In this document: piece after piece, positions 9,000-16,569 of the stretch
Position numbering within the stretch: the first letter of the stretch is position 1
Layout of the letters: each line of letters begins with the position of its first letter
Source of the DNA: a virus
Strand: one strand, 5' to 3'
IMG/VR virus record: IMGVR_UViG_3300017528_000179
Span: 1-63,695 of that record
DNA: 63,695 nt
Made by a program: the position numbers and the translations under genes
The notes under the pieces: model-generated
Told to the model about the DNA's origin: nothing
The model's database searches: none
The model's input: the letters and a program-made list of their open reading frames with translations, nothing else

Positions 9000-9266
9000 T
9001 TATTGATTCAATGCTTTCTTGGCCTCGTCTCTCATTCGTTGAGCTTCATTAAGCTCCGATGCCATGCCAGGGTTACCCCCGGGAATTGTTCCCACACTCT
9101 CAGACTTTCGAGTAGCGTGTGGGAGTTTGTAAGATGCTTTTGAAAACTCGTGAGGTGCGAAAGTCGACGTTGGATTACCTTCGACGCTTTGTGTAAATTG
9201 ATTTGCTCTTGCTAGCGCCTTTTTTGCGCCCGTTAAGATTCCTTCTACACTGTTTGGTGTGCTCAT
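9000..9266 (-). CDS. Small hypothetical protein upstream of terminase (88 aa)
   Basis: A polar, Ser/Ala/Gly-rich protein without recognisable motifs or membrane segment. It ends 16 bases before the terminase start and lies 3 bases after the histidine phosphatase gene. Its position is where a small terminase subunit could be, but it lacks an evident HTH and is short for that role, so no function is assigned. Confidence 0.6.
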   Translation of the reverse strand: MSTPNSVEGILTGAKKALARANQFTQSVEGNPTSTFAPHEFSKASYKLPHATRKSESVGTIPGGNPGMASELNEAQRMRDEAKKALNQ

Positions 9267-9269
9267 ATT

Positions 9270-9899
9270 TTAACTTCCCGCTCGAATATCTTCTTCTGTC
9301 TCGCTCTCTTTCAAAAGAGCGGCGGCTTCGTATCCATTTGGAGATTTGAAGACTCCAACTACCCCGCCTGGTTCAACTTTTACTTTATTGTAATCATCGT
9401 GAAGCAAACGAGAGAGTTCTCTCATAACGGAGCCGTGAACACAAGCAACGGCTGGCTTACCAGCCTCTTCACCAATCTTAATGACTTGCATAATCTTTGG
9501 GTCGACGCGGTCGCGGAAAGCACTGACGCTTTCTCCGCCTGGAATTACTTCGTTCGGATTCTTACGAAACCACTCAAGTCTCTTCTTGTTCTTCTTGGTC
9601 TTGGGCAAACCAGAGAACTCACCAGTATCTAAACTATCCAAACCTTCGACCTTGGCGGCTTCCATACTTTTAGCGGCCATCAAGGGTTCTAACGTTTGAG
9701 CCGTTCGTTGCATGCCGCTGTGAAATGCGGCACTAAACTCTCGGGCAGCAAAGTAAGGAACTAACTCTTCTGCCTCACGGTGACCGTCTTCATTGAGGGG
9801 AATATCAAGGTCCCCTCGGAAGCGTTCTTCCTTTTTGGGCCCTTCCTTCTCATTGAAATCAGTCTCTCCATGGCGTATGAAAAATGCTACTATCTTCAT
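9270..9899 (-). CDS. Histidine phosphatase / phosphoglycerate mutase-like protein (209 aa)
   Basis: This belongs to the histidine phosphatase superfamily: the catalytic RHGE motif is at residues 10-13, a second conserved Arg is in FHSGMQRTAQT, and a late catalytic His is in VACVHGSVMRE. It would remove a phosphate from a small molecule or protein; the substrate is unknown. The start at ATG 9899 gives the family a normal N terminus (MKIVAFFIRHGETDFN) with AGGTC just upstream; a longer upstream reading would add a non-homologous leader. Its place between a secreted protease and terminase is unusual. Confidence 0.82.
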   Translation of the reverse strand: MKIVAFFIRHGETDFNEKEGPKKEERFRGDLDIPLNEDGHREAEELVPYFAAREFSAAFHSGMQRTAQTLEPLMAAKSMEAAKVEGLDSLDTGEFSGLPKTKKNKKRLEWFRKNPNEVIPGGESVSAFRDRVDPKIMQVIKIGEEAGKPAVACVHGSVMRELSRLLHDDYNKVKVEPGGVVGVFKSPNGYEAAALLKESETEEDIRAGS

Positions 9900-9915
9900 G
9901 AGACCTGTTTTTTTT

Positions 9916-10083
9916 TTAATGTAGTTCGCTAAATGGGCAGCCAGCCTGGATGAATTGATACATCTCAACGGCCACCTTTGTAATCTCTTCCATCATAATC
10001 CGTTGATAGACTACGATACCAATAAGAGCGACAACAGAGACTGACAGGACACCAATTAAAACAGTTTTGAATTTATCGGACAT
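9916..10083 (-). CDS. Small single-pass membrane protein (55 aa)
   Basis: The reading frame starts with ATG 10083, overlapping the last codons of the protease gene, and ends 17 bases before the phosphatase start. Residues 7-26 (TVLIGVLSVSVVALIGIVVY) form one membrane helix, followed by an amphipathic acidic segment. The tight overlap supports translation. The topology, a short cytoplasmic N terminus followed by one helix, would fit an accessory lysis or inner-membrane protein, but this is not shown. Confidence 0.6.
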   Translation of the reverse strand: MSDKFKTVLIGVLSVSVVALIGIVVYQRIMMEEITKVAVEMYQFIQAGCPFSELH

Positions 10084-10843
10084 TAGAATCGCCCCACTTA
10101 GGAATATTAAATTGATTTTCCATAGAACGAGGAGATGCTACATAAGAACCATGAATGTCCAGCCCTGCTATTTGAGACTTTATAACTGAAATAGGCTCAA
10201 CCCAAGTTGGGGTTGTAGTACCATCGATTCCTGCAATAACAATACCAATAACGGATTGCGTCTTCTCAGACACAACCGAACTTCCGCTTGCACCATGAGA
10301 ATCAAATTGGGTTACTTCAAAAAACCCGGACATCGGGCCTTGTGTTTGAACCGTACTAGAAACAACACCTAGACTAACTTCTTTTGCTAAAGCCAATGAA
10401 AAATTAACATCTACAGTCTTGTCGTTTATACGAACGTCGCTTTCATCACCTAGCGGAATAACAGAAAATTTTTGGTCAGTAGGAAAATAATAAACAGCCC
10501 AATCGACCGGGCCCTCTTCTTTCGCGGCAATAAGCTTGACTGGAAAAAGAGTCTTACCTAAGTCGGTAGCCACGCTGAAAGTCATATCAGCTGGCATATC
10601 AGGGTCAGCAGGCGTACAGTGACCAGCAGAAAGCAGTTCATAACCGCCGTCTACCTTTGCTATTACTTGTGCCGAACAAAGAAATTTATCTTTGGCACCT
10701 ATCTGTTCGCTACTTGCGTACAAAGCCAAAGCGCCATTGTATACCTTGCCGTCAAAGCCCTTCGGCTCTCCGATTCCTTTTCCGAACAAAGTTGTTCCAA
10801 ACGTAAGGAGTACTGCTAAAACTACAGCGGCTGCTTTCTTCAT
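10073..10843 (-). CDS. Secreted trypsin-like serine protease (256 aa)
   Basis: An N-terminal signal peptide (MKKAAAVVLAVLLTFGTTLFG) precedes a chymotrypsin-fold protease. The triad is visible: His in SAGHCTP near residue 77, Asp in VDWAVYYF near 118, and Ser in GASGSS near 192. It would be exported to the periplasm or outside the cell. The C-terminal 20 residues are polar. Such an enzyme in a phage structural operon might act on the host envelope or on a virion precursor; both are inference. The stop codon overlaps the start of the 55-aa gene. Confidence 0.82.
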   Translation of the reverse strand: MKKAAAVVLAVLLTFGTTLFGKGIGEPKGFDGKVYNGALALYASSEQIGAKDKFLCSAQVIAKVDGGYELLSAGHCTPADPDMPADMTFSVATDLGKTLFPVKLIAAKEEGPVDWAVYYFPTDQKFSVIPLGDESDVRINDKTVDVNFSLALAKEVSLGVVSSTVQTQGPMSGFFEVTQFDSHGASGSSVVSEKTQSVIGIVIAGIDGTTTPTWVEPISVIKSQIAGLDIHGSYVASPRSMENQFNIPKWGDSNVR

Positions 10844-10904
10844 GCTAGGTATTACCTGTGATTACGGAGAGAGGAATGGTGCTGTGTTCGTCCTCTAATA
10901 CCGT

Positions 10905-11168
10905 TTACTTCTTATCAAAATCTTCTCTACCCACTTCTCTTTGCTTACGCGAATGATAATCATCTAACGCATCATGAGCTGCAAGAATACCCGTTATCGC
11001 CGTTATCGCTGCCGCAAAGTTTCCATCGAGCTTACCTCTAAAGGCTAGCACAATAGTTGCTACTCCGAATATGATTGCCCAAAATTCAGAGAGTCCACCA
11101 GCGAACTGATACACCGGCAGCAAGGTGGTACTCTTCAATGCTTGACCAACTTTATCTTTCCAACTCAT
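10905..11168 (-). CDS. Two-helix membrane protein (87 aa)
   Basis: Residues about 24-44 (FAGGLSEFWAIIFGVATIVL) and about 50-66 (NFAAAITAITGILAAH) are membrane helices, with a charged C terminus. Size and topology resemble class II holins and many phage inner-membrane proteins. No endolysin gene is adjacent, so holin is only one possibility. Its stop is next to the protease start region and it overlaps the 63-aa gene start by one base. Confidence 0.6.
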   Translation of the reverse strand: MSWKDKVGQALKSTTLLPVYQFAGGLSEFWAIIFGVATIVLAFRGKLDGNFAAAITAITGILAAHDALDDYHSRKQREVGREDFDKK

Positions 11169-11359
11169 TAGTGCTTAAAGCCTTTCATCGTAGCGGCGAA
11201 ATTGGCCATATGCTTAACGTGAGGATTGGAACTGTTCTTAGCTGCAGCCAAACGGTCGGCAGGAATAGTCTCGCCTTCGGGAATATGAAGTGCACGATGA
11301 AGTCCTCCACGACGAAGTCCGTGCATCGCACGATATAATGAAACGTTGTGCTTAGCCAT
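11168..11359 (-). CDS. Basic small protein (63 aa)
   Basis: A His/Arg/Lys-rich protein (MAKHNVSLYRAMHGLRRGG). No family was recognised. The start follows GGGGAAG and lies next to the preceding gene's stop, in line with an operon of small head-associated proteins. Confidence 0.6.
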   Translation of the reverse strand: MAKHNVSLYRAMHGLRRGGLHRALHIPEGETIPADRLAAAKNSSNPHVKHMANFAATMKGFKH

Positions 11360-11360
11360 T

Positions 11361-11597
11361 TTACTTCCCCTGCATCATGCCAGGAACAACTGGCGGAGCA
11401 AGAGGCTCATTCTTTTCGTCGTTGCCTTCGCCTTCGTTGGGTTCACCCAAATGGTCTTGAAGAGCATCGTGGACGCCGTCCAAATCATGGTGCGCGGAGG
11501 AGTGCACCGAACCATCCTTGTGATGACGGTCCATCGTATGACTTCCATCCTCGTGGTGATGTACTGTGGTATGCGTATGGTCTTTATGGCGAGCCAT
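11361..11597 (-). CDS. Histidine-rich small protein (78 aa)
   Basis: About one fifth of the residues are His, clustered in HKDHTHTTVHHHEDGSH and MDRHHKDGSVHSSAHHD, followed by an acidic, proline-rich tail. This could bind metal ions or nucleic acid. ATG 11597 is two bases after the preceding stop, making it the likely start. I know of no named family for it. Confidence 0.6.
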   Translation of the reverse strand: MARHKDHTHTTVHHHEDGSHTMDRHHKDGSVHSSAHHDLDGVHDALQDHLGEPNEGEGNDEKNEPLAPPVVPGMMQGK

Positions 11598-11599
11598 GA

Positions 11600-11902
11600 T
11601 TACCAACCGCCTTCTTTCTCAGCCCCGCCTTGTTCCGACCGCTTGTTAAAGTCGTACGCCTTCTTACGCGTAGTCTTGTTTTCTGGCATCGGAGCATGCA
11701 AAACCTTTTCTGGCTTTGGGGCCTTACCGTGACGAAGAGTCTCATGATTACTCTCTCCACTCGGGGCATCGTTTGAGCCTTGGTTATTGCCAAGACTATT
11801 GGTTACGCCCTTGATGTGAGCGGGGTGTACAGAACCGATTTCCAAACCTTCACCCAACGCGACGTCGGGGTGCTTGCCTTCACCGCTGTGCTTCTTTTTC
11901 AT
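11600..11902 (-). CDS. Hypothetical polar protein (100 aa)
   Basis: A Lys/His/Asn/Gly-rich soluble protein (MKKKHSGEGKHPDVALGEG) with no membrane segment or known motif. It belongs to the run of small His-rich genes at 11.2-12.7 kb and is probably co-transcribed with them. Confidence 0.55.
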   Translation of the reverse strand: MKKKHSGEGKHPDVALGEGLEIGSVHPAHIKGVTNSLGNNQGSNDAPSGESNHETLRHGKAPKPEKVLHAPMPENKTTRKKAYDFNKRSEQGGAEKEGGW

Positions 11903-11935
11903 AAAAATTCCTTACTTCTGAATTTGAACTAATTT

Positions 11936-12538
11936 CTAACGTCGATACTTATATGTACCGTTGAATTCTTCTTCCGAATTGTTACCTTGGACTAATTTTT
12001 GTGCTTCGCGCCAGGATATATTCTCACCTTCATGACCATCACAGCAATCATCCCAATCAACGCTTTGACCCTTATGTTCGGACATTGCGTCGGAAGTTTC
12101 ATCTTGCTCTTTAGACATTAACTTACAAGCGCCGTCTTCACCCTTACCATCAGTTATGACGAAGTGTTTGCAAGGAGCACCTTGCTTGAAGCCGCCACAA
12201 TTAGTTCCGGTAGGAGACTTTGCCCACTCCAAACCGGTTTGGTCGGCGGCTTTCTCTCCGGTAGTGTTAACATTGTAAACGACTTGGTCGTCTCCAACTA
12301 CTAGCGGAGTGCCACCACGTTGATAAACACAAACCGGCGTATAGGTCTCGTTGCCTTTTACAACTCGGTCAATGACAATATCGGGCCCATGAATCTGACA
12401 TCTCTTTTGATTGATGTACAAGAACGGGCAGTTAAAACAAGACTTCGGTTGATTGCCCGTGTCTTTGCCGCCGACAAACGCTAGCGCCCATCTCTGTACA
12501 CCAGATGCTGGTTCTATTTGTACTAGCTTATCTGCCAT
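11936..12538 (-). CDS. Cysteine-rich hypothetical protein (200 aa)
   Basis: Eleven or so cysteines are arranged in three groups: CFNCPF and CQIHG near residues 38-52, CGGFKQGAPCKHF near 113-125, and DDCCDGHE near 167. This suggests metal or iron-sulfur binding. The N terminus looks beta-rich. No family was recognised. It overlaps the start of its upstream neighbour by 11 bases. Confidence 0.65.
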   Translation of the reverse strand: MADKLVQIEPASGVQRWALAFVGGKDTGNQPKSCFNCPFLYINQKRCQIHGPDIVIDRVVKGNETYTPVCVYQRGGTPLVVGDDQVVYNVNTTGEKAADQTGLEWAKSPTGTNCGGFKQGAPCKHFVITDGKGEDGACKLMSKEQDETSDAMSEHKGQSVDWDDCCDGHEGENISWREAQKLVQGNNSEEEFNGTYKYRR

Positions 12539-12716
12539 TATCTTTTCGAGCCTTTCTAGCTATTGAGTAAGAGGCATGAGAGTGTTCGTGAACATGTTCA
12601 GGAAGACTCTTATATTTACCTTTCGTTGCTTCATCCCATTCGTGCAGAGCTTTCTCACCGAGAATCTCTGGGTGCGCGTGAAGGTAGCCTTGTTGCGCTT
12701 TGCTTTCGAATGGCAA
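12528..12716 (-). CDS. Small phage protein of the PFxSKAQ type (62 aa)
   Basis: The start, PFESKAQQGYLHAHPEILG, matches a short motif often found in phage head-region proteins (P-F-x-S-K-A-Q-x-x-Y ... H-P), followed by LPEHV. Its molecular role is not known to me. It sits in the structural operon and is His/Lys-rich. Confidence 0.65.
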   Translation of the reverse strand: MPFESKAQQGYLHAHPEILGEKALHEWDEATKGKYKSLPEHVHEHSHASYSIARKARKDNGR

Positions 12717-12717
12717 T

Positions 12718-13026
12718 TTACTTCTCCAATAATGGGTCTACATCCGCGAGGGAATGCACAAAGTTATCTTTGCGTCCCGAAAGAGTTTTCAAGTCTTGTT
12801 CGATGTGGGAGAGATGGTTTGTCAATAAGGTATTCATTCCTGTTTGAAGACTACTAACTCCCGTCTCCATGACTTCCATATGCTTCTGGGCTCTCTCGAA
12901 AAAATTAATTAAAGGCTGAACTAATCCTCTAGCCTTCCATCCCGCTATGCAGAACCCTATAAAGAAACCGGCGTCTTTTAACGTCGAGACTAACTCGGCT
13001 ACTGTCATAGTACTGGGGCTTAACAT
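12718..13026 (-). CDS. Membrane-anchored helical protein (102 aa)
   Basis: One likely membrane helix spans residues about 18-34 (AGFFIGFCIAGWKARG), followed by an amphipathic coiled-coil-like stretch to the C terminus. It could be a holin-like or spanin-like protein, but nothing is diagnostic. It is the first gene after the terminator at 13121-13155, so it needs its own promoter, perhaps near a TTTATAAAG in the gap. Confidence 0.55.
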   Translation of the reverse strand: MLSPSTMTVAELVSTLKDAGFFIGFCIAGWKARGLVQPLINFFERAQKHMEVMETGVSSLQTGMNTLLTNHLSHIEQDLKTLSGRKDNFVHSLADVDPLLEK

Positions 13027-13120
13027 GGGTTCCTTAGAAAATTTGCCAAGGCTGTAACGAGGCTGCTCGGGGTTTCACCGGTCTTCGCAGGGGTAGCTTT
13101 ATAAAGTAGCGTACCGCCAT
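13027..13120 (-). promoter_or_regulatory. Gap downstream of terminator, likely promoter or leader
   Basis: This gap separates a strong terminator from the 102-aa gene. The minus strand contains CTACTTTATAAAGC, an AT-rich -10-like element without a clear -35. No consensus sigma70 promoter is visible, so a late phage-specific promoter is possible. Confidence 0.3.
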
Positions 13121-13155
13121 GGGAAAAGAAAAGGGACTTCCGCTAAGAAGTCCCC
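13121..13155 (-). terminator. Rho-independent terminator after the 221-aa gene
   Basis: On the minus strand an 8-bp stem, GGGACTTC with GAAGTCCC and a 6-nt loop, is followed by TTTTCTTTTCCC. This is the clearest intrinsic terminator in the window, and it splits the leftward structural region into two transcription units. Confidence 0.85.
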
Positions 13156-13160
13156 AATGA

Positions 13161-13826
13161 TTAATCGGTTGTGATCGCGAATTCGTAAAGAGCTGCTGCG
13201 TTGGACGCATCACTCGTGGTGAAGGTCACGCCAACAACCAATCCGAACGGAGCCTGAGCGCCTACCGTGCCAGGTCCACCAGTTGCCGAAGACAACGATG
13301 CTGGAACCGAACCACCCGCAAAGTTGATACCAGATACGGTTGTATCTGTGCTCTTCGGAGTCGAGTTAACCAACGCGCCGTTCTGATATGCGTTGTAGCT
13401 GCCACCAACGATACCCGACAGGGAGCTGCCATACAATTGAGCCTTGATTGCCCAAGTGTTAACGATACCCAAAGCCGACGGAGTTACCGCGCCGGTGCTT
13501 GCGATTGTGGTGTAAACTGGGTTAACAGTGTACGAACCAGTCGAAGCGTTCGGGGTGACAATCTGCAAACGAACTGTAACGGTTGCCGACGGGTCGCCGG
13601 TGTCGTTACCAAATTCACCAACTGCAATCACGTTGAACATCTGCCCGTTCAATACGCTGGCTGGCGGAATGAACAACGCGCCGGTTGCGTTTGTTGCGGA
13701 CGGTGTCGCTGGGCTCGCACCAATCGATGGGCCTAGCAAACGTGGGAAATACTTAATAGTCGTGCCGGTTCCGCCAACTTTGGACGGAAATAGGCCGCTA
13801 ACTGAAAAATCGTAATTCTGTGCCAT
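13161..13826 (-). CDS. Putative structural protein, beta-rich (221 aa)
   Basis: The composition is rich in Gly, Ala, Ser, Thr and Val, with alternating hydrophobic beta-strand patterns. There is no signal peptide or membrane helix. This composition is typical of phage head-decoration, tail or fibre proteins. It ends at a strong terminator, and the downstream genes (lower coordinates) belong to another transcript. Direct family recognition failed. Confidence 0.6.
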   Translation of the reverse strand: MAQNYDFSVSGLFPSKVGGTGTTIKYFPRLLGPSIGASPATPSATNATGALFIPPASVLNGQMFNVIAVGEFGNDTGDPSATVTVRLQIVTPNASTGSYTVNPVYTTIASTGAVTPSALGIVNTWAIKAQLYGSSLSGIVGGSYNAYQNGALVNSTPKSTDTTVSGINFAGGSVPASLSSATGGPGTVGAQAPFGLVVGVTFTTSDASNAAALYEFAITTD

Positions 13827-13947
13827 GGTTTACCTTTATCTACGTTCCGTCATCAGGGTCGCCGTCGACGGAGCGCTTTAATAGCAAACAGAGCTTGGGT
13901 CGTGCTGCTCTATTCACTCTTTCTGAGCCTCTTGGACTCTGAAACTT

Positions 13948-14175
13948 TTACTTTCTATTATTTACTGCTTTAACTTTAGCAGTAGTATGCTGGGCAACTG
14001 TTGCAGCATGGTCAATAGTACCATCCGCTCTGCGTACCGTATTTGTGTCACCAAAAATTTCCAGCTCAGCTGCTTTTGATTGAACTTGGTCCACTCGACC
14101 GTTCTTATCGAAAATGTCTAATAGGTTTGCCGCATCCGAAGGGTGGATGTTTTGTCTTACATTTGATGCTGTCAT
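13948..14175 (-). CDS. Small hypothetical protein (75 aa)
   Basis: A soluble, mixed-charge protein without known motif. ATG 14175 has AGGAGATTTTC upstream. The 120 bp between this gene and the 221-aa gene contain a CCGTCGACGG palindrome and nothing else recognised. Confidence 0.6.
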   Translation of the reverse strand: MTASNVRQNIHPSDAANLLDIFDKNGRVDQVQSKAAELEIFGDTNTVRRADGTIDHAATVAQHTTAKVKAVNNRK

Positions 14176-14193
14176 GAAAATCTCCTAAAACCT

Positions 14194-14508
14194 TTATGAT
14201 GCGTTCGATGAGCTAGCTGATACTGGTAACGGGACGTTTACGCCAGTAACATTGTTTACGCCATCTACAGGAACAGAAACCGACTTACGATACACGAAAC
14301 CTACGAATGGACCCGCTGTAATACCAGACGTATTAGCAGTGATTAGATATAATCCAGCAGTCAATCCAGAGAAAGTAAAATTTCCGCTAGCATCCGCATT
14401 GGCAAACAACGTTGGCAAAGAACCTAGACCTTGAGCCAACGGGTCACATTGAATAAACGCTCCTGACGCCGAAGCGCCCCCGGCGTTTCCTGAAATTGAT
14501 GAACTCAT
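14194..14508 (-). CDS. Carboxypeptidase-regulatory-like (Ig-fold) protein (104 aa)
   Basis: Residues 20-70 have the pattern of a small prealbumin-like or carboxypeptidase regulatory-like beta-sandwich: ASGNFTFSGLTAGLYLITAN resembles the G-x-F-x-F-x-x-L-x-x-G-x-Y signature. Such domains decorate phage heads and tails. ATG 14508 has AAGGATA upstream. Confidence 0.6.
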   Translation of the reverse strand: MSSSISGNAGGASASGAFIQCDPLAQGLGSLPTLFANADASGNFTFSGLTAGLYLITANTSGITAGPFVGFVYRKSVSVPVDGVNNVTGVNVPLPVSASSSNAS

Positions 14509-14517
14509 GTTTTATCC

Positions 14518-14901
14518 TTAGACGTAGCTAGCGGAGAAAATAACCGAACTTACTGGCGGCGTAGCGCCCGCAGTACCACCGGTTGTTACGCAAGCTGCGC
14601 TCAAAGCCGTGCCGAACGTCTTGCCTTGGGCTGCGCCTGTGAAAAAATATTGCGTGATAACGGCACCGGCTGGAACATAGATAACTTCATCGGGAGACGT
14701 CACGCCAATCGTTACAGAGCCGGATGCCAGGTTCCACAATTTAATATAGCTGGCCGCTCCACCATTGGCCGAATTGTCGACCGTTACCGAATAAAGCTTA
14801 GCCGAGGATGCTTTAACGCCATCAATAGAAGCACCAATCGCAGTGTCTTGGAATACAAATAAACCTGCGGGTGTAGCGACTTCAACTTGCGTGATTGCCA
14901 C
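14518..14901 (-). CDS. Putative virion protein, beta-rich (127 aa)
   Basis: A Gly/Ala/Ser/Thr/Val-rich beta protein similar in composition to its neighbours at 13161 and 15032. There is no signal peptide. It starts at ATG 14901 with GGAGAG upstream, immediately after the zinc-ribbon microprotein gene. It is probably one of a set of small virion or fibre-associated proteins. Confidence 0.6.
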   Translation of the reverse strand: MAITQVEVATPAGLFVFQDTAIGASIDGVKASSAKLYSVTVDNSANGGAASYIKLWNLASGSVTIGVTSPDEVIYVPAGAVITQYFFTGAAQGKTFGTALSAACVTTGGTAGATPPVSSVIFSASYV

Positions 14902-14910
14902 TTGACTCTC

Positions 14911-15006
14911 CTACTTCCAAACCCAACCACAAGTTGGGCAAATTTTAATCTCTCCGGACTTTTTAAATAGAAGCCGGTAACAACGAGCACAAAGACGACT
15001 CCACAT
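14911..15006 (-). CDS. Zinc-ribbon microprotein (31 aa)
   Basis: A 31-codon frame, ATG 15006 to TAG 14911, with GGGAGG seven bases upstream of the start. It encodes two CxxC knuckles, LCARCYR and ICPTCGW, 19 residues apart, the minimal layout of a zinc ribbon. The strong ribosome-binding site and cysteine pattern make it credible despite its size. Confidence 0.6.
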   Translation of the reverse strand: MWSRLCARCYRLLFKKSGEIKICPTCGWVWK

Positions 15007-15031
15007 AGGAGCCTCCCGCACTACGAGTTAA

Positions 15032-15406
15032 TTAGGCTCCGTGCGCAACTCCGAGGAAGTCTAGCCAGTAACTTACGTTACCGCCCACATTGATTACTTG
15101 GATGATATCTAAATTGGAGGGATTAGTGAAAGCATTTGCGAACAACTGAGCTACTGAAGCCGAAGAACTAAGGGTAGTTTGAAATTGACCCAGGCGGGTA
15201 TTATCTGCTGCTCCGCTTTGATTAGACGTGGCAGGCTTGCGAACAACGCCATTAAAATCTACGTTGAGAAGAACATTGTTACCGTTGTCGTCGACGATTT
15301 GAAGAACGTCCAAATTTTGAAGTGGTCCGCCGACGTTGGCTAGGGCTGTTACTAAGGACTGTCCTGCAATTTGCGCGAGTACTGCTGTTGGTGTTGGGTT
15401 TGCCAT
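15032..15406 (-). CDS. Putative virion protein (124 aa)
   Basis: The start at ATG 15406 (MANPTPTAVLAQ) has GGAGAAT upstream; an earlier in-frame start would run into the tRNA-Gln region. The protein has two related halves: DVLQIVDDNGNNVLLNVDFNGV and DIIQVINVGGNVSYWLDFLGV, an internal repeat of a beta-hairpin unit. It is likely a small structural or receptor-facing protein. Confidence 0.6.
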   Translation of the reverse strand: MANPTPTAVLAQIAGQSLVTALANVGGPLQNLDVLQIVDDNGNNVLLNVDFNGVVRKPATSNQSGAADNTRLGQFQTTLSSSASVAQLFANAFTNPSNLDIIQVINVGGNVSYWLDFLGVAHGA

Positions 15407-15431
15407 GATTCTCCGTACTACTTTAAAAGTT

Positions 15432-15505
15432 TGGTTCGGGCGTGTGGATTCGGACCACAATGACGACTTTCAGAGAGTCGCATCCTACCGTTGAATGACA
15501 TCCGA
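15432..15505 (-). tRNA. tRNA-Gln(CTG)
   Basis: Cloverleaf with encoded CCA. The anticodon loop CTCTGAA gives CTG. The T loop is TCCGAAT instead of TTCGAAT, and acceptor pair 5-68 is an A-C mismatch. It begins 26 bases upstream of the 124-aa gene. Confidence 0.8.
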
Positions 15506-15606
15506 ACAGAAAAGTTTGCGGCGTCATTATCGAGGCATTTCTCGAACGTGCGGGGCTGTTTTATCCGCTTAGTGTTTCACAGCCTTGACGGTTACTCTTG
15601 CAAGAT

Positions 15607-15680
15607 TGGATGGGGCGGAAGGATTCGAACCTTCATAGCCAGATTCAAAGTCTGGCGTCCTGCCGTTGGACGACATCCCA
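15607..15680 (-). tRNA. tRNA-Gln(TTG)
   Basis: Cloverleaf with encoded CCA, anticodon loop CTTTGAA and standard T loop TTCGAAT. Acceptor pair 5-68 is A-C, the same irregularity as in the other Gln tRNA. Confidence 0.85.
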
Positions 15681-15785
15681 TTAGAAAATTTGCCCGTTTG
15701 GACTTCAACCTCCACGGTGCCGGGGGTGTTAGTTCCGCGTGCATCACGATGCTAACAACACCGGACGCGGTTTATATCTAAAAAT

Positions 15786-15859
15786 TGGTCCCGAGAGTTA
15801 GATTCGAACTAACGCTTACCGCTCTTCAGGCGGGGGTGCTACCATTACACCATCAGGGG
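15786..15859 (-). tRNA. tRNA-Phe(GAA) with mismatched acceptor stem
   Basis: Encoded CCA, T loop TTCGAAT, D stem GTGT with GCAC, anticodon loop CTGAAGA. The acceptor strands CCCCTGA and TCTCGGG pair except for C-C at 4-69 and U-U at 5-68. Confidence 0.75.
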
Positions 15860-15861
15860 AT

Positions 15862-15948
15862 TGGCGGAGAGGTAGACGAATCGAACGCCCGTCTTTTCAG
15901 ACGCCTCCGGGTTCGAACCGGATTGCCCACCATTGAGCGGTACCCTCC
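15862..15948 (-). tRNA. tRNA-Ser(CGA)
   Basis: A class II tRNA with a hairpin variable arm (GTCT-GAAA-AGAC). The anticodon loop TTCGAAC gives CGA and looks much like a T loop. The CCA is encoded, and acceptor pair 7-66 is not paired. Confidence 0.75.
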
Positions 15949-15956
15949 ACAAAATT

Positions 15957-16046
15957 TGGCGGAGAGCAGTGAATTCGAATCACTACGAGATTTTAATCTC
16001 GACTACCACTTAGCAGGCGGGTACGTTACCATTCCGTCAGCTCTCC
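15957..16046 (-). tRNA. tRNA-Ser(GCT)
   Basis: A class II tRNA with perfect 7-bp acceptor GGAGAGC/GCTCTCC, encoded CCA, anticodon loop CTGCTAA and a strong variable arm (CGAGATT with AATCTCG). Confidence 0.85.
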
Positions 16047-16207
16047 GTATAGTTGGCTTATGCGCAACTAGATGAAGAACTAAACGAATCGGTAGTGTAC
16101 ACTTTAATCATAAAATTTACTGCCCTATTACCCAAGGCTCTGGAGAACGGACCATCACTCCGCCGATGACATTGAGTTAATGCCCCAATGGCGGGCCTTT
16201 GCAAATT
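16047..16207 (-). other. Array spacer without recognised gene
   Basis: This 160-bp spacer between tRNA-Ser and tRNA-Trp has a short frame (17 codons, MIKVYTTD...) recalling a glutaredoxin start but truncated and without ribosome-binding site, and one small hairpin, GCCC with GGGC. I see no tRNA in it. Confidence 0.4.
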
Positions 16208-16281
16208 TGGCAGGAAGCGTAGGAATTCAACCCACTCCCCTCGGGTTGGAGCCGAGTGTGCTGGCGTAACACTTGCAACCT
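16208..16281 (-). tRNA. tRNA-Trp(CCA) with mismatched acceptor stem
   Basis: The anticodon loop CTCCAAC gives CCA, and the D stem is GTGT/GCAC. The CCA end is encoded. The acceptor AGGTTGC/GCTTCCT has U-U at both 4-69 and 5-68; pairing outside this bubble is perfect and even extends two pairs beyond the end. Confidence 0.75.
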
Positions 16282-16288
16282 GCAGAAA

Positions 16289-16365
16289 TGGCGAAGATAG
16301 CCGGATTCGAACCGGCGAAAACCCCATAGACAGTGGGGTGCGATAGGCCGCTACGCGATATCTCC
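16289..16365 (-). tRNA. tRNA-Asp(GTC)
   Basis: Acceptor GGAGATA/TATCTTC, T loop TTCGAAT, anticodon loop CTGTCTA, encoded CCA. Canonical. Confidence 0.9.
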
Positions 16366-16373
16366 GTTGAAAA

Positions 16374-16448
16374 TGGCTGGGGACATAGGACTCGAACCTA
16401 CACCTGTCCGGTTAACAGCCGGGTGTACTACCGTTATACGAATCCCCA
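16374..16448 (-). tRNA. tRNA-Asn(GTT)
   Basis: Acceptor TGGGGAT/GTCCCCA, T loop TTCGAGT, anticodon loop CTGTTAA, encoded CCA. Canonical. Confidence 0.9.
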
Positions 16449-16458
16449 GTAGAAACTT

Positions 16459-16569
16459 TTATCTTACAAACGCCGCCATAACAAGTGGCAAAATTACTAC
16501 GAGTACGAACACGTACAAAACAGTTAATCCGTTCTTCGCACTCAGCGTTAGGCTATCCCACCAGTTCAT
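16459..16569 (-). CDS. Tiny membrane protein (36 aa) inside the tRNA array
   Basis: ATG 16569 overlaps the stop of the 49-aa gene (ATGAACTGGTGGGATAG), suggesting translational coupling. Residues 15-34 (LTVLYVFVLVVILPLVMAAF) form a single membrane helix with a short WW-containing N terminus. It may act with the 49-aa membrane protein. Confidence 0.55.
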   Translation of the reverse strand: MNWWDSLTLSAKNGLTVLYVFVLVVILPLVMAAFVR

